Assembly: GCA_018340375.1 (NCBI GenBank)
Contig: JAFFJZ010000006.1
Coordinates: 29,580,001-29,644,000 of the forward strand
Direction of reading: 5' to 3'
DNA length: 64,000 nucleotides
Source of the DNA: Gonatopus flavifemur
Lineage: Eukaryota; Arthropoda; Insecta; Hymenoptera; Dryinidae
Part shown: positions 1 through 13,120 of the stretch, in pieces
Numbering within the stretch: the first letter of the stretch is position 1
Layout: each line of letters opens with the position of its first letter
Program-made: the position numbers and the translations under genes
The notes under the pieces: generated by a model
The model's input: the letters and a program-made list of their open reading frames with translations, nothing else
Told to the model about the DNA's origin: nothing
Database searches by the model: none

Positions 1-166
1 TTGCAATATCTTTGACAATATCGAGTTCAAGATGTCTTTTGGATGCCTGAAATTTTTCAAAGATTTTTTCATGCTTTAGAAATCTTTTAAAGATTTTGTA
101 GACGCCAGAAGAAGTATCTAGAAATATCGCGTCAGACATCTTGAACTTGTTTCAAAGATTTCGCAA
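1..166. mobile_element. Foldback/MITE-like inverted repeat, possibly cut by window edge
   Basis: The first ~38 bases (TTGCAATATCTTTGACAATA and onward, including GTTCAAGATGTCT) match the reverse complement of the stretch ending at 166 (TTGCGAAATCTTTGAAACAA, then GTTCAAGATGTCT). The centre is also partly self-complementary (CAAAGATTT / AAATCTTTT words). There is no coding capacity. The left end coincides with base 1, so the true terminus and target duplication may lie outside the window. Confidence 0.5.
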
Positions 167-3100
167 GCCACGGAATGTCTATTTCGGTGGTTTCCTATGG
201 GTTTAATTATCATTTATGTGTACTTCAAATGGGATGACCCATGGGAACAGTCAAAAAGTTGGAAACTGTTTGCAATAAGTGTTGAGATATCGATTAAATT
301 CTCGACTTCACTGGAAGAGGAGACCAACATGGAGAATTATCCAATAACTGCCGAAAGTGTAATATACTTTAATTGAATGCAAATTGGATCCGAGGCACTT
401 GGGACAAACGCTGAAGGTATTGAGATATCAAAATCAAAAACTTAACTTCACCCTTGACGATATTTTAGCTATGGATACTGAAATTTTGAACCACGGGAAA
501 TAACTACACTGAGAGAAGAGCAATTTGGAAGTTCAATAAATAGTAATATACTCGTTTGATGAATCTTCATAATCGTTCAGGAATTGAGTGACATACAGTG
601 AGTTTGGCCATGAATATTATATGAAATTTCAATGATTCATAAGCCAGGAAATACTTCCCAATAAGGAATTAGCTTTCATTGAAAATTGGGAGATCTAAGA
701 CTCTATCTTGGCCCAAGGCAGAGCCTGAGATCCAAAGAGTTGCATTTCTAGCAGGTTAACGAGAGGATAGAAGTACTATACCAGCTTTTTTCATTTCATA
801 TACTATTGGGATCTTTTTTAATCTCCACATAGTATTTTTAGATATACACATAGATATCCGAGTTCATATAAAACTACATAAAATGGTCCGTGCAGCTATA
901 AATCTGCGTGAATGTCAATCGGTTTGAACATAAATTATTCTGATTCGTATATATTCTAAAGTTCAAACCAATTACACTTTTGAAGTTTCCCTCTGTAACC
1001 CAATAAATAACTGATAATAAATTTTATCAACAATTTTCTGAATTTATTTTACGATATATACTGTTTAAAAAAATTGGGATTTTCTGGTACCCAGGAACTG
1101 AAAAATTTCTGTTCATGAAGAAGTATAAGAGTTCATTTTTCCGTATTTGACGTGAAATTTTATGCTTTTTACTTCAATTTTCCTCTATAAATACAAGAAT
1201 TTTCTGATACGTGTAGTGGAATTTTCATGATTTGATTGTAATTTTGCAGTACAAATATACAGGTTAGTTGCTTCCAGTTATTTTGACAGTGTAAACTGGC
1301 ATTTTTTTATATACCCAGTAATAAGATTGAAAGAACAATGTTAATTCTGATAATTTATCATTCCAAATATATCTCGAAGCCAAGAACAAACAAATAAGGG
1401 TCGAGTAAGAATTGGCGTTACTGGAACAACAATCGATACCGATGATATCGGTTCTTAATACTGAGATAAGAACATTTGCCAGAATTGATGTTAGTAGCCA
1501 ACAGTTGACGATTTAGCATTATCATTCCGCAGTCCAACCGACGTTGGACTTCTACGATTGTATGACTTTGGTTCGCTATAAAACAACCAGTTTCGATTAA
1601 AATATGAAAAAATCAGGAAGCGAAATCAAACGTTAGTTCTCTAAATCACAAATAAATAGTTTTAAAACACTAGTCTGTGATATCTATCAGTTGTTCAATT
1701 AAAATTACCTGCAAGATAATGTATAATCATACATAAATGTCTTCCATGTCGCGAACTCAATGTTGGAAATCTACGACAAAGTTTCCATGTTAAAATGTTC
1801 ACACGGTGACATTAGATAATCGGGTTTGGTGGAAAGGTCTGCTACGTGTATCAAAGTTTATCGAGTCAAGAATCAGCGAAATATTAATGCATCCATTAAC
1901 AATTTCACGTAACAACGATAAACTAAATATTTATCGTCTACATAAGTTATTCCTAATTATCTCGGTATCGTGAAACAATTATAACAAATAAAATACATAA
2001 CAGAATTGATCTGACTCTATTCGTGGTAACAGCAAAAAGTTCTTAATTAAGCATACGAATTCCAGGTGAGATTTTGAATTTTCCGAGCTTCCATGGTCGG
2101 AAGGGAAGGAAGTTTTGCATTTCGGGTGTGGATAAATTTCGATGTACCATCAAGTTCTGATCAATTTCAATGAACGTGTATATATTTGGACCAACAACTT
2201 CCCCAACGTACAATTAGTTAATTCGAATAGATTTTACTTAACCTTGATTCTCGTAATTGAATTCCTTGTTTCTTAATCCTCAAAACCGTATTATTATTCC
2301 GAAGACGACCAAGTAAGGTGAACAACTCATCCGAAAGTGTTAGCAAAAGGTTTTACAAATATAGAATCGTTCTTGGATTTGATAAGTCTATTTTTGGATT
2401 TCATATGGAACTGATTTAACATTGACACCCGAACGTATATCGAATAGCGATGTACTTTTATACGCGTGTGCATCCGATATACCATCGCGGTACAAGTAAA
2501 AGCGGTAAGTGGCTGCAGATTACATTGGTAAGTAAATAGGATACATTCTAGGAATGATTGTTTATTAAAAATATTTGCCGTTACGTCGCTCGCGACGTAC
2601 TTACAAGGTGAACCAGTGTGAAAGGTAATTGCAACGCGGATATATTTTTATATCGAATCTCGGTGTCCTGCAACGGACGGCCTCCCGTCGACCAACGGCA
2701 ACTCTCTCGAAATATTCTGCATACGCTTTTAATAAATAATCATATACATATATGCACTTGGCTAACGATAAGGTGAATAAAATTCCAGATTCGCCAAACA
2801 CGCGCATGTTGTTGCGTTCTTATCTTCGGCTTTGATCGTCGATTATCAATTATCAAGAGTAGTTCAGATACATGAGGAAAATAATGGTCCTTTCTATGGT
2901 AGGTGTATATTAGAATCGTTCTTAACGGTTCGATGATAACACTTCTAATCTGTTTCTTTTATTTCTCTCTTTCTCTTTCCCTTCATCTTTCTTCGTTAGT
3001 TCCAAGTTGACTTAAAAGTTTATAGCTATCATTATTACGATACCACAATATCCATTTGGGCTGGTTAAAAGTCCAGACGTGGAACGTATACAACAACGTA

Positions 3101-4528
3101 AATGTAATTTCAGTTGCCAAGGAGCGGAGCTAAAATTTCTATATATACAGAAGGGGGCAGTTTACTTTAATCGTCATGGTACGTTACCCACAACCCAGTC
3201 CTCTCCGCCACTTCGATGCTTATATTTTCGTATTTGAATAAACATCTATCTAGATAAACGTATCCGTTTCGACATAATTTCAAATCAACATTAGAAAATT
3301 GCAACCAAGTTGTCGATAAAGAAACTTATCCGACCATGAGAACCATGAGAAATGGTTTTATCGTGGAATTACATTCCTTCGATGGAATGAAATCAAATCT
3401 ACACTTATGTGTGTATACGAATGAATACGATGTTGTACGCGGCTTACCACGAGCGCTTTCCATGTTTTTCGAAATCAACGATTCGGAATGAAAACCACTT
3501 GATCGCACTACTCTACTTTCATGATTAACTAAAATAAAGTGAACGAACACGTACAAGACATTGTACGTACTACATTGTCTTTGACTACTCCTCTCCCAAC
3601 AACGTCGATTCGTTTATCCGAAGGAGCTTTAATCGTTCAATCAGGGACCCCAGAGGAGGAGAGAGCACAGAAGAGGAGAAAGAAGAAGAAGAAGAAGAAG
3701 AACAGGCGCCTTCGAAAAGGGGTTCTTAAATTCACTCGGTTGAATTTCACCTGGGGACGTGTTCGTTGTTTCTCTTTGGAAGATAAAAGTAGAGAATCGC
3801 GGCTGTTCGCGCTCAAAAGATCTTCACAAGCGAATCTGCTGTGTAGGCTGGCTGCAAGGGCCGCTCCTACCTAGCGGCATTCCCGGGATACCAAAGGTTT
3901 TGTTCACTTTTGCTTCGAGCACAAGACTCGACATTCACCTATATGTTGTGCGAATATATATGCATAAGAGTCTGGATCGGTTTCGAGAAGAACGTTTATC
4001 TCCCTTGTATTATATACATTGAACCACGTCCGGCGACGTCTTTGGCTGATTTGAATTTTATACCCGAGTTCAATCTTATGCAAACGCAACAACAAATAGC
4101 CTTATTAGTACAATACAGATAACAAGCAACTGCATTTCGTTATCGATTCGAGATGAATCCTCCATCGAGCAAGAACATTCTGTTTCCTCGAAGTTCATAT
4201 TCCGAAGATTCCAACGAAAATAGAAGAATCCAAGCTACTTTCGAATTCTTACAAATGTTTCCATGAAATCTTGCTTCTCTACGGATTCCTGAGAAATAAG
4301 GGGAAATGTTTGAACATCCTTTGGAATTCATGAAACATTACCCCAAAATTCACCACAAGTTTCACACCTTCAAGTTCATTGTGTTTTCACAGTTTACACA
4401 GTTACATTTTACAGTTCAGAGAAGTGATGAGGATCCTTAAAAAAACATTTATATGAAATTTTAATTCTATAAAGATTATATATTTTTTATATAAAAGAGG
4501 GAAAAAAGATGAGTCCTCAATGAATCTT
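167..4528. other. Non-coding stretch, no gene recognised
   Basis: All open frames here are short and lack recognisable domains. Single motifs resembling transposon ends occur (for example ACACTGAGAGAA near 506 and TTGACAGTGTAA near 1286) but could not be paired convincingly. Two GTAAGT donor-like sites lie near 2503 and 2530 without a supporting exon. An AAG-rich simple repeat is at about 3680-3700. Confidence 0.5.
3680..3701 (+). repeat. (AAG)n microsatellite
   Basis: About seven uninterrupted AAG units follow an impure GAGGAG-rich lead-in. The lysine run they encode in an overlapping open frame is a by-product of the repeat. Confidence 0.9.
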
Positions 4529-4665
4529 CTCTAGTTAAAGAATCCCATTAAACCGATTAATTTTCATTTAAACCCATTAAAACTTGATTTTCAATGGGTT
4601 TGAATGAGTTTTCTGCATCGAAATCAATGAGAATTAATCGTTTCAATGAGATTTTTTAACCAGGG
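4529..4665. mobile_element. MITE, CCCTGSTT-end family, copy 1
   Basis: The left end (CTAGTTAAAGAATCCCATTA, then AACCGATTAATT) is complementary to the right end, whose reverse complement starts CCCTGGTTAAAAAATCTCAT and continues into an ACGATTAATT word. About 26 of 32 positions agree. The interior repeats ATTAAAAC / AATGGGTTTGAATGAG words. It shares terminal and internal words with the copy at 17718-17903 and with relics near 22935, 30615-30787 and 36884-36960. It is non-autonomous, and I saw no clear target duplication. Confidence 0.55.
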
Positions 4666-6873
4666 TTTTCAATCCAAGTAAGTATTAATTGAATCTAATT
4701 GACATGATCTCAAAGATCTGATTCTGGTAAGGGAATTCCGTAAAATTCGTGCAGATTTTAAATAGATTTGAAAGCAAAAAGACAAATGTAAATAATAGAA
4801 AAATCGTTCCCATCGATCGAGCGAAGAGAAAATCTCATTCTGGCGAGTAGCTGGAATAGAAAAAGAAATTCTCATTGTTTCATCAAACGCTCGACAGTTG
4901 ACCTTGGAGTTTCTATTGTATTCTCCAGTGAATATATAATTATCCAAGTATGATGTTATTGACACAATTAAATTTCAATGCCATTACGTAAATAATTGAA
5001 CGGCCTTCAAAGAAATTCAAATAAATGGGATATATTCATTTTCATCGGAAGCAACGACGGAGAAAGTAAGAATGAAGAATCCTTTCGAGAAGAAGGGCTT
5101 TCTAATCGTGACTCGATACAACCCTCATATGGATACTTTCCAATATTTCGTTTCTCGTATTTTTATGGAACCCCTGAATTCGTATTTATATGCTTCAATA
5201 TCTTTGGTATATGACTCAAGACTCGTGTCTTTGATTGGGATTGATGAGATTATAATCTACCCAAAAACATTGCCATTATGGGACACAGCTGTATTATATG
5301 GACTTCCAACATCGCGGCTAAAACTACCCTCGTATAAGCTTGTATTATCCCGCGCTTAAACCGAGGGATACATGCGGGTGTACAAGGAGTAAAGGATCGT
5401 TGGAAGAATGGGTACATGGTTGCATATGTATATGTATATAGATGTGTATATACATTTCCCTCAGCAGCCTCTTGTTTTCAGAGAAAGAGGAGGTTAAGAC
5501 CATTGGTATGTTGGATCCAATTTTAATGCTGGGGTCAGGAAGAGAAGGCTCGACCTCATTGATTTAACGTGCTGACGTGGGTAGATGCCGGAACGAGCCC
5601 ACGTATTCATGTTCAATGTATCAAAGTACGTGTGCATGACTCGGCTGTAAACATGTTCTACTATGTATAAAGGTATTGTCATATATACATATAACATCAT
5701 ATACCCGTGAAAACTTCTCGGAAAAAACTTCGGGAAAGGGGGAGATATTTATTTCTTGATTCCGTGCTTTCTCTCTTCTCCGCCAAAACGAATTTATCAG
5801 ACCACAAGATTAGCCGATTCAATGAATTTTTCAATGAATTTAGCCTTATTCTCTCTCACGATATTCTCAAGATTTTACGCAAACGTAACGATATAATTCA
5901 CGTGACTTTCTCGTTTCTTTTTTTGTGCTTTCAGAGTGTATCCCTGCGCTAGAATGTTCTCACATCTTCCAATGAAACATCGCGATCCATGTGAATGGTG
6001 AGTTGAAACTCCCGTAGGATCCATAGAACTCTAAGCCAGACGTATTAAATGACGGGCCAATTTACCACTGGTGTCTTGTGTCTGAACGGTAGTTACGTGT
6101 ACAAACAACTCGGACGTATTCTACCCTCTTCATATCGTGTGAAAATGAAAACCACGGATGGCGCATGGAGATCATCTTATTTATATATGTGTATGCATGA
6201 AACGTAGTTAGCGGTTTGTACGTGAACCATCCGCATCGGCTACGATCGGTTAACGCAACTCGATCTTATTGGAACGATCGAAAGACTCTTACGATTCTTC
6301 GAGGTTTACGATTCGGTATTATCCTTGGATTGATAACAGTCCAAAGAGGGGTATTTAAAAAATAAATTTAATGTACCGAAAATGATATGTTCATGAAAAA
6401 CATAGTACTTTTGATACAAAGTGAAAGTTTCAAACAAGGATTCAATTTCGAAAAATGTGATATAATAACGAGGAAAACAATCCGAAATAGAAGGATTAAA
6501 GTAAATGTATGCAATAACAGGAGTGTGAAGAGAAAGTAAAGTCGATGCCGAGTGAAGGTACAAACTAGGAATCTCAAGTATCACACACACATATCATATT
6601 TACGTTATATAAAAGTTATATTTGAAAATATCATTTCGATCGAACAACAGCGAGGACGATGGATTGGTAAAAAAAAAACCATACACAAATTTGTATACAT
6701 GGATGTAATAAAAAGTTGGTGAAAAAAAAAGGAGTAATTTTTCGCGATGGCTCGACAAGGTCAAGGTCAGTTTTTTCAATCCGTTACCACTGGTTGCTGC
6801 TGTTGTTGAATCTACGACAAAAGGAAAAGAGGGAAAGAGAATGGATAGTACATCGCTTTCCGTGTTTCCTTAG
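4666..6873. other. Non-coding stretch, no gene recognised
   Basis: The largest open frames are under 100 codons, overlap on both strands and match nothing I know. No paired transposon ends were found. Confidence 0.5.
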
Positions 6874-6922
6874 CTAGCAAAGCGATGGATTCTCCGGTTA
6901 GGTGCCTTTCATCGTCTACAAG
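6874..6922 (+). CDS. Possible small coding exon (49 nt)
   Basis: A pyrimidine-rich acceptor (CTTTCCGTGTTTCCTTAG) is followed by 49 nt and a strong donor (AAG|GTAAGA). One frame is open across the interval and contains an ATG with G at +4 (AAAGCGATGG), reading SKAMDSPVRCLSSST; it meets a stop just past the donor, as expected if spliced. It could be an internal micro-exon or a first coding exon. A 49-nt open frame is common by chance, so the case rests on the two splice-like sites. No family is recognised. Confidence 0.2.
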
Positions 6923-9900
6923 GTAAGAAATGTTTACACGATAAGAGACAAAGATGGAAAGGACGACAGTATTAAAACAGAGGGAGATATCAAGTGGATA
7001 CTAGAGAGGGAGATGATCGTATTGTGGTAAAGAGCGTTGAGAGGAGAGAGGATATCTGGAGAGAGGAGAACGGTTGAGCTCAGCCGACGCGGCCTTAGAA
7101 GGTCGCTAAGCTCGAGAGCTAGTCTTCTTTAGCATCTTGTGCATGCCACGGTTCCTCCATCTCTGTCTTATCATCTCTTCCTCCTCCTCCTACTCTTTTA
7201 TTATTATTATTTTCCTCTCTCTTCTTTTTCATACGAGAGTACCTCAGCCATGAGATCTCGTTGTCGTTGTCGCCGCGTTTATATGTTTGGCTTTTACAGT
7301 GTATTGCACGAAGCGGATACTCCGCGCCCCAGCTGTGTGTTGGTTGCGATTATTCGATGCTTGTATAACTTCGTAATGTATCTGCAAATTAAAACATTGT
7401 GTCATTCTTAATGCATTCGTTAAGAAACACTCGGTAAAAATAGATTCGATTCATTATTCATTCAATTTTATTCTTGCGATCGTTATTCCCGTAAACGAGT
7501 CGCCAAATTGGTCTGGATTCCACCAACGGTAAAAGCAACGTTAGCGAGAGCGCATGACCCCCCGCGGTTATCAGAGGTACAGAATTTATGAATCCGATTG
7601 AGTTGGAGCCTGATTCTGGATTCTGAATCTTGGTTCATTGAAATCATGGATCAAAAAAGCACAGTACAATACCCGCCTTAACCGATTTCACAAAGCTTAG
7701 GAATGCCAAGATTATGCCAAGCTTGGACCAATCAATAGTTAAATTACCATCAAGGAACAATGCTTTTTTAATGACAAATATTTGGGATGCACAAAGTAAT
7801 TGATCTATATTTTCATTCATGGGTTTCCTTCTCAGAATTAGGAATCGTGTTAGAACGATGAAACACATGTGCCAAAATTGAATAGATTTTGCTGTAAACT
7901 TCAACCCTTTAAAATTTCAAACATTTATTATGTTCTCTAAATGATATCAGAGAATTCTTTAATGCCACGATGGTGGAAATCTTTCGGATAACTAACTCTC
8001 TTATCAGGTTGACACTGTAGAAAATTTCTTTGTGGATTCACAAAAGCATTCCTCAGTTTTGATAAACCGACAAAGATGTTTGATCGTGTAAAACGCTGGC
8101 CGAGATGCTCGCTAAACCTTAGGGGAAATTTCTACCAGGGTTTCATCGAGTAAAGGTGATAGCAATCTTTTGCAACACTGATTCCTGAGTTTCAACTTGG
8201 ATATATACTATTTATCCTTTCTCATGTATTTTCGTCCACACAAATCGCTACGATGATGAGTTTTCACAATTCGACCTCAAAATAACTTTGCTGATCGTCG
8301 AAAGACATTGAATGAACAAAACAATTGTGCACGTGGAGTTGCAACAGGGAACAAACAAAGGAGAAAGAAGGAAAAACAATAAGAAGACCAGCAAGAAAAA
8401 CGGGTTAAACTAAGTTTTTCGCGATTCCATAGTTCTCCAAGTAGTTCTAGAGATCACGAAAACCACATTCAACACAAGAATTGCTGCGCAGTTAGGTAAT
8501 GACGTGCATTGTTCGTAACGTAATTGGTATATACGATGATATAAGGTTGACAGAAAGCGGTGAATGATGTTACGACGATGATTACATAAATGTAAAGCTA
8601 TAAATACTAAATGAAAATATAGACAAGGACACGAGACGCGAAGAAAACATGATAATAAAAGTAAAAAGACCGGGAGAAACAATATAACACACGATCAAAG
8701 AAGAGGTTCAATACGGTGGATCGAATTCCAGCCACGCGCGGCTAATATCGCATGACTACTCTGAGTTGTTAGCCAAAAACTAGAAGGGAATTCGAACGAG
8801 GTCACACAGGCGAAACGCGAAACCATCCGGAAAAACGCTTGCATCTAGGAAAAGGAGCCCGAAGTGCGCGGAACGCACTTTCGAACTATCCCTCCGTCGT
8901 GTAATCCGAGAGTCAACGTATAGACAACAAATATTCATACGTAAGTTGGCACGCGAAGGCCCTTTGACTTTATGGATGTTGAAATTTAATCAGTTTCCGG
9001 TTACAAGTTCTCTCCCTTGTACTTCGAAATTCCTCACGTATTGACTTAATAGAATTAATCCTGTTTTCCGTGTACGAGGGAATGGAATTGATCTTTGAAA
9101 CGTGACTTGTTGAACTCAATTATTGAAGTTTCAAATGTTTGTACGATGATCGCGATATGATTTATCAACGCTCTTTGTTTTTTGTTCATTTGTACTATGA
9201 ACGACCTTTTATAACCTTTTATAACCGTATACAATGCTCATCGTAGGAAAAATCAAACGAATAGTATATTTTTGATTCGACGATCTTGTATGGAATACGT
9301 GTATAAAGAGAGCTGGGAGAGGGGCGAAAAATGAGGGTGTAAGCGAAAAAGGTAGATGAACAAAATCCACACAATATCGTGGCTGTTGTGACAAGACACC
9401 GTAAATCCTTCCGACAGATAGAGCATCCTCAACAACGTTATTGCTATAGGAACAACGGTATCAGCGGCAATACAAGACGATCAATGTAACAACGCGTTCA
9501 CATCATTACCGGAAGGATCAAACTTTTACAATACGTCAGCATTGAATGTTCGTATATCAGATCTTCAAACAATGTTCAATCATATTTCATTCAATGGACT
9601 TGGCAAAACTGTTTCTTACGTTATCCACGTTTCATTTTCCAAACTTTTATCTAAAATTGATATTACATGAAAGTTCTATTCCTTCTGGAATATATTTCCT
9701 TCTTCCTCGGGAATTGTAATTTGCCGGAAGACTGTTTTCGACGAAAGAATATTTCTGTCGATGTAGTAGGTAACTTTGTGATGAGTCAGTACCGCTCGAT
9801 AAATTCCACGTAACATTGTAATTAGAAGAATAACAATAACAGGAATAATCGAATCTTTCGATTAATCATTCTTTTAAATATTTAGATGAAACATGATTTT

Positions 9901-10361
9901 CGATATCATTCGGTGATTCTTGAGATCCACGAAAGAGTAGATTTCAAAGTAACAAAAGAGTTTGTAACTCGAAAAATAATAATAAATAACCACATTGTTG
10001 TGGATCGTGGTTCTTAATGGCGTGGATGGTAAAAGCAGTTTTAATACTTACACCAGACTCTGGCGTGTCATTTACGTCAGAGCGATAAAACTACTTTAAA
10101 ATATGTTCTCGGATTCCACGTGCGTGATTCCGAAACAGGAACGAATATCTCTTTTCAATACTCATGTCATATCTTTGACAAACAGTTCAAGAACCTCAAA
10201 TATTCGCTGAACATGGTGAAATCCATACCTATGACGTACATACACTCGAGATTTACCTGTGTGGAAAATGCGACGTTAGCCGATGGCTAACGGCATCCCA
10301 TGCTAACAACTCACACGCCCCTCACGGTCGTCTCACACCCGCCATGAGAAGAACATGTGCG
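6923..10361. other. Non-coding stretch with a CG-richer patch
   Basis: No recognisable protein. The patch at about 8700-8960 is richer in CG (CACGCGCGGC near 8735) and is followed by a donor-like CATAC|GTAAGT near 8941, so it could be a leader exon or regulatory sequence. Weak inverted words at 8009-8144 (CACTGTAGAAAATTTC against GGTAGAAATTTC) may be an old MITE. Confidence 0.4.
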
Positions 10362-10426
10362 CGGATATATAATATCCGCTGCTGCATCAGAGAAATTCAA
10401 GTGACACGTGTGTATCGTTGAACGAG
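10362..10426 (+). promoter_or_regulatory. Possible TATA core promoter
   Basis: The interrupted palindrome CGGATATATAATATCCG holds a TATATAA box (10366-10372). A TCAG initiator-like motif lies 23 nt downstream of the box start, with the A at 10389. Upstream DNA is CG-richer. A weak donor-like GAG|GTGATA follows at 10427, so a short leader exon is conceivable. The box-to-start spacing is shorter than usual and no coding sequence follows. Confidence 0.22.
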
Positions 10427-11970
10427 GTGATACATTTTGACTGGGAATTTATCCTCATCGGATTAATCTCAATCTTACAAATCAGTACCTAGTCGAAAAT
10501 GTGCTCAAATGTGTTGTGGATTTTCCGCTTTTCAATTGTATTTAACATTCTTTTCCGAAATTCAGACGCGAAAAGAGATTTTATGGGTTCCCTCGTTCTT
10601 GGAAATTCCGAAAAACTTTGCAGAATGTTTGAAAGAGTGTTTATTAGTTTTGTTTTGATCGTACACTAACTCGCGAGAATTAAAAAATATGTAACAAAAA
10701 AATTCAAGGTTTTAGTAAGATTGTACAAAGAGAAAATGTTGATAATTTAAAGAAATTTGAAAAATCACCGTCATGATTGTTTTCTTGTTCGTTACAGGCG
10801 TAGAGCATTATAAATGATAATGTAATTTTGTCACGTGTCACGTTCATAAAAATTTCATCCAGGAAACGGTATTTGTTTTTATGAGAAACTCATTGTGTCA
10901 TTTTCACAGAAATACTCAACAAAACAGAGTTTTTTTCTTTCAACAGATTAAGTGCGTTGATAAGATTGACAGGTCCTTTGCAGGTCTCTTATGGATCCCT
11001 TCGAGGTATACCTTGTACTCAAGGTATATACCTTATACGTGTCACAACTTAACGCCAGTTTAATTCCGACAAAACAAGGAAGTACTAAAGTTAAGAAATA
11101 CATTACACGAATATCTCCTGCTGTAACTGCAGCGGATAGAACCTTCGTCCTTCCAAACAATTCCTAGAAATCCTTAATAAGTTGCACATCAAGATAAGAT
11201 TTTAACTCAGAATTCGTTAAATTTTCAGACCACGTGTTTAGCTTCGCGTTCATCCATCCAAATATGGATACCAATTGAATAATTTTCTTCAATTCCACAA
11301 GAAAAATACTAAGATTCTGCTGTCGAAGGGTTGGTTCTCCGTTCCATTTGATACATGTTTTTCGGAATACACGGCTTTCCAAATCCAAACTCGTAACTGC
11401 AATATCATCTACATGCGTCGCTACACACCATTTACAATCAAAGATAGATCATAAAATCAAATATGATTCCCCTGAGTGGTGTTGTCAGCGACGAAACATG
11501 ACACCAATGGATAAACAAATCTCAAACCAGATATTCAGGTCTTTGTTCATGATTGTACGAGACTCGGTTATGTTATTCGAAAGTTTTTCACTTTGTTTTT
11601 CGAGCGAAAAGTATATCTAACAAGTCTTACCAGAAGGAAGAAGAGTAACATTTATTTTTCAATTCGAAGAACCACAAAACTTGATATGTAAACCACATCG
11701 TGTGGTGTGTACTTTTGTTGACACTGTGTTTTCTCACAGTGTATATGTAACAGTTCCAGTTGTACAGTTGCAGAAGAACTCACGAGGTGAAGAAATATCT
11801 ATAATACGCATGAATTTGATCGGGCGACGTATAATCGGAACTCTATCGCGTACTTGGAACTCTTGAAAATCATTTTTTCGCAAAGCTCCCCTGTTTCTTC
11901 ATACCGCTCATTTAGTTTTCTCTCCAATCTCACGAACGCTTCTGCACCTTCGAACAACTGAAGAATTCCA
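10427..11970. other. Non-coding stretch, no gene recognised
   Basis: Short open frames occur on both strands around 10880-11990 but overlap one another. None has a recognisable motif, and no transposon ends could be paired. Confidence 0.5.
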
Positions 11971-11974
11971 TTAA

Positions 11975-12712
11975 CCCTTTCCGACACCTGCAGTCTTTAT
12001 TTGAGGTGATGGATTTTCAGACCTTTTACAGTACTTTGGAGGCGAATTAACTCAATTGGCACCATTTTTTCGATTTGCCTAATGTATTTACTAGGATTTA
12101 AGATAGTTCTCCAGGAGAATTCAGGATCAAATTATAAAAATCATTGTCAAGCAGAGCACCAAGGTCGAAGGAATTCGATAATCATATTCGTTGGGACTTA
12201 TATTCTTATTTATGACAAAAAAAAGAACCAGCTCGGAGTATAAATAAACAACCTTGTAACAACAACAATAGTAAAATACATTCCTATAAACAAAAGCGTG
12301 TGACAGTGTCACGATGACTCATATTAAAATATTCCCATGGTGAAGGTTTTCTTAAATCTCACAAGGAACAAAATAAGCCCTTGAAAGTCATAAATGGATC
12401 AAAAATAAAAATTTTTCAAGAAAAGAACCATGTCAAATTTCGCGTTGTTGTTACAAGGTTGTTTATTTATACTTCGAGTTGGTTCTTTTTTTGTCATAAA
12501 TAAGAATATAAGTCCCAACGAATAATGTGATTATCGAAACCCTTCAACCTTGGTACTCTGCTTGACAATGATTTTTCTAATTTGATCCTGAATTCTCCCG
12601 GAGAACTACCTTAATTAGAAAAGAAGCTACTGTAAATGATTAATTCATATTCCATAGTTACAAACGCGTCAACAAAACATCGTCCCATATATGGACCAAG
12701 TGTCGGAAAGGG
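11975..12712. mobile_element. Non-autonomous piggyBac-like foldback element
   Basis: TTAA at 11971-11974 and again at 12713-12716 flanks the element. The termini are CCCTTTCCGACAC and its exact complement GTGTCGGAAAGGG. Inside, long arms (about 12100-12270 and 12445-12610) are near-perfect reverse complements, covering the TGATCCTGAATTCTC, CATTGTCAAGCAGAG and AACAACCTTGTAACAAC words. A TTAA target site with ends starting CCC is typical of piggyBac elements. No transposase frame is present, so mobility would depend on a transposase elsewhere. Confidence 0.85.
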
Positions 12713-12871
12713 TTAAAATCCGATTCAATCTGCACTGAAATATCACAGAAGAGCTGCGGAATAGGCAAATAACTAAACGTTATGAATTCTGTGGATTTTT
12801 CAGATGTTTTGATCAGAGAGGCTGGGTTTTCAATAGAGATGATCCGGATCATCGTTGGAAAACATTAACTA

Positions 12872-13118
12872 CACGGAGAAAAATGTATGATTGCAATAAC
12901 AATGCAATGGTTGGGTAAATAAGGTCCAACCAATTGATAGGTTATCATGACCAATTATCGTTGATTGCTCCAACTGCGTTTTTTGACGTGGTCATCATAA
13001 CCAACAGAATTGATTGTGACACTCACATAACTACTGGTTGTGACAACCAATTAATTGCCTAGACTATTGCATATTTAACCAACGAATTGGTTACTGCAAC
13101 TATCCATTTTTCTCAGTG
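12872..13118. mobile_element. TA-flanked MITE with CACGGAGAAAAATG ends
   Basis: TA dinucleotides at 12870-12871 and 13119-13120 flank ends CACGGAGAAAAATG and CATTTTTCTCAGTG (one mismatch when complemented). Similarity continues inward (GATTGCAATAAC against GTTGCAGTAACC). The interior is rich in CAACCAATT / AATTGGTT words that can self-pair. A TA duplication suggests Tc1/mariner-type mobilisation. It has no coding capacity and shares its terminal sequence with several elements in this window. Confidence 0.7.
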
Positions 13119-13120
13119 TA

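Noticed and set aside
3539..3874. Lysine-rich 111-codon frame
   Set aside because: The lysine run is an AAG microsatellite; no start or splice support.
8009..8144. Weak inverted ends CACTGTAGAAAATTTC / GAAATTTCTACC
   Set aside because: Too degenerate to define an element; mentioned only within the stretch description.
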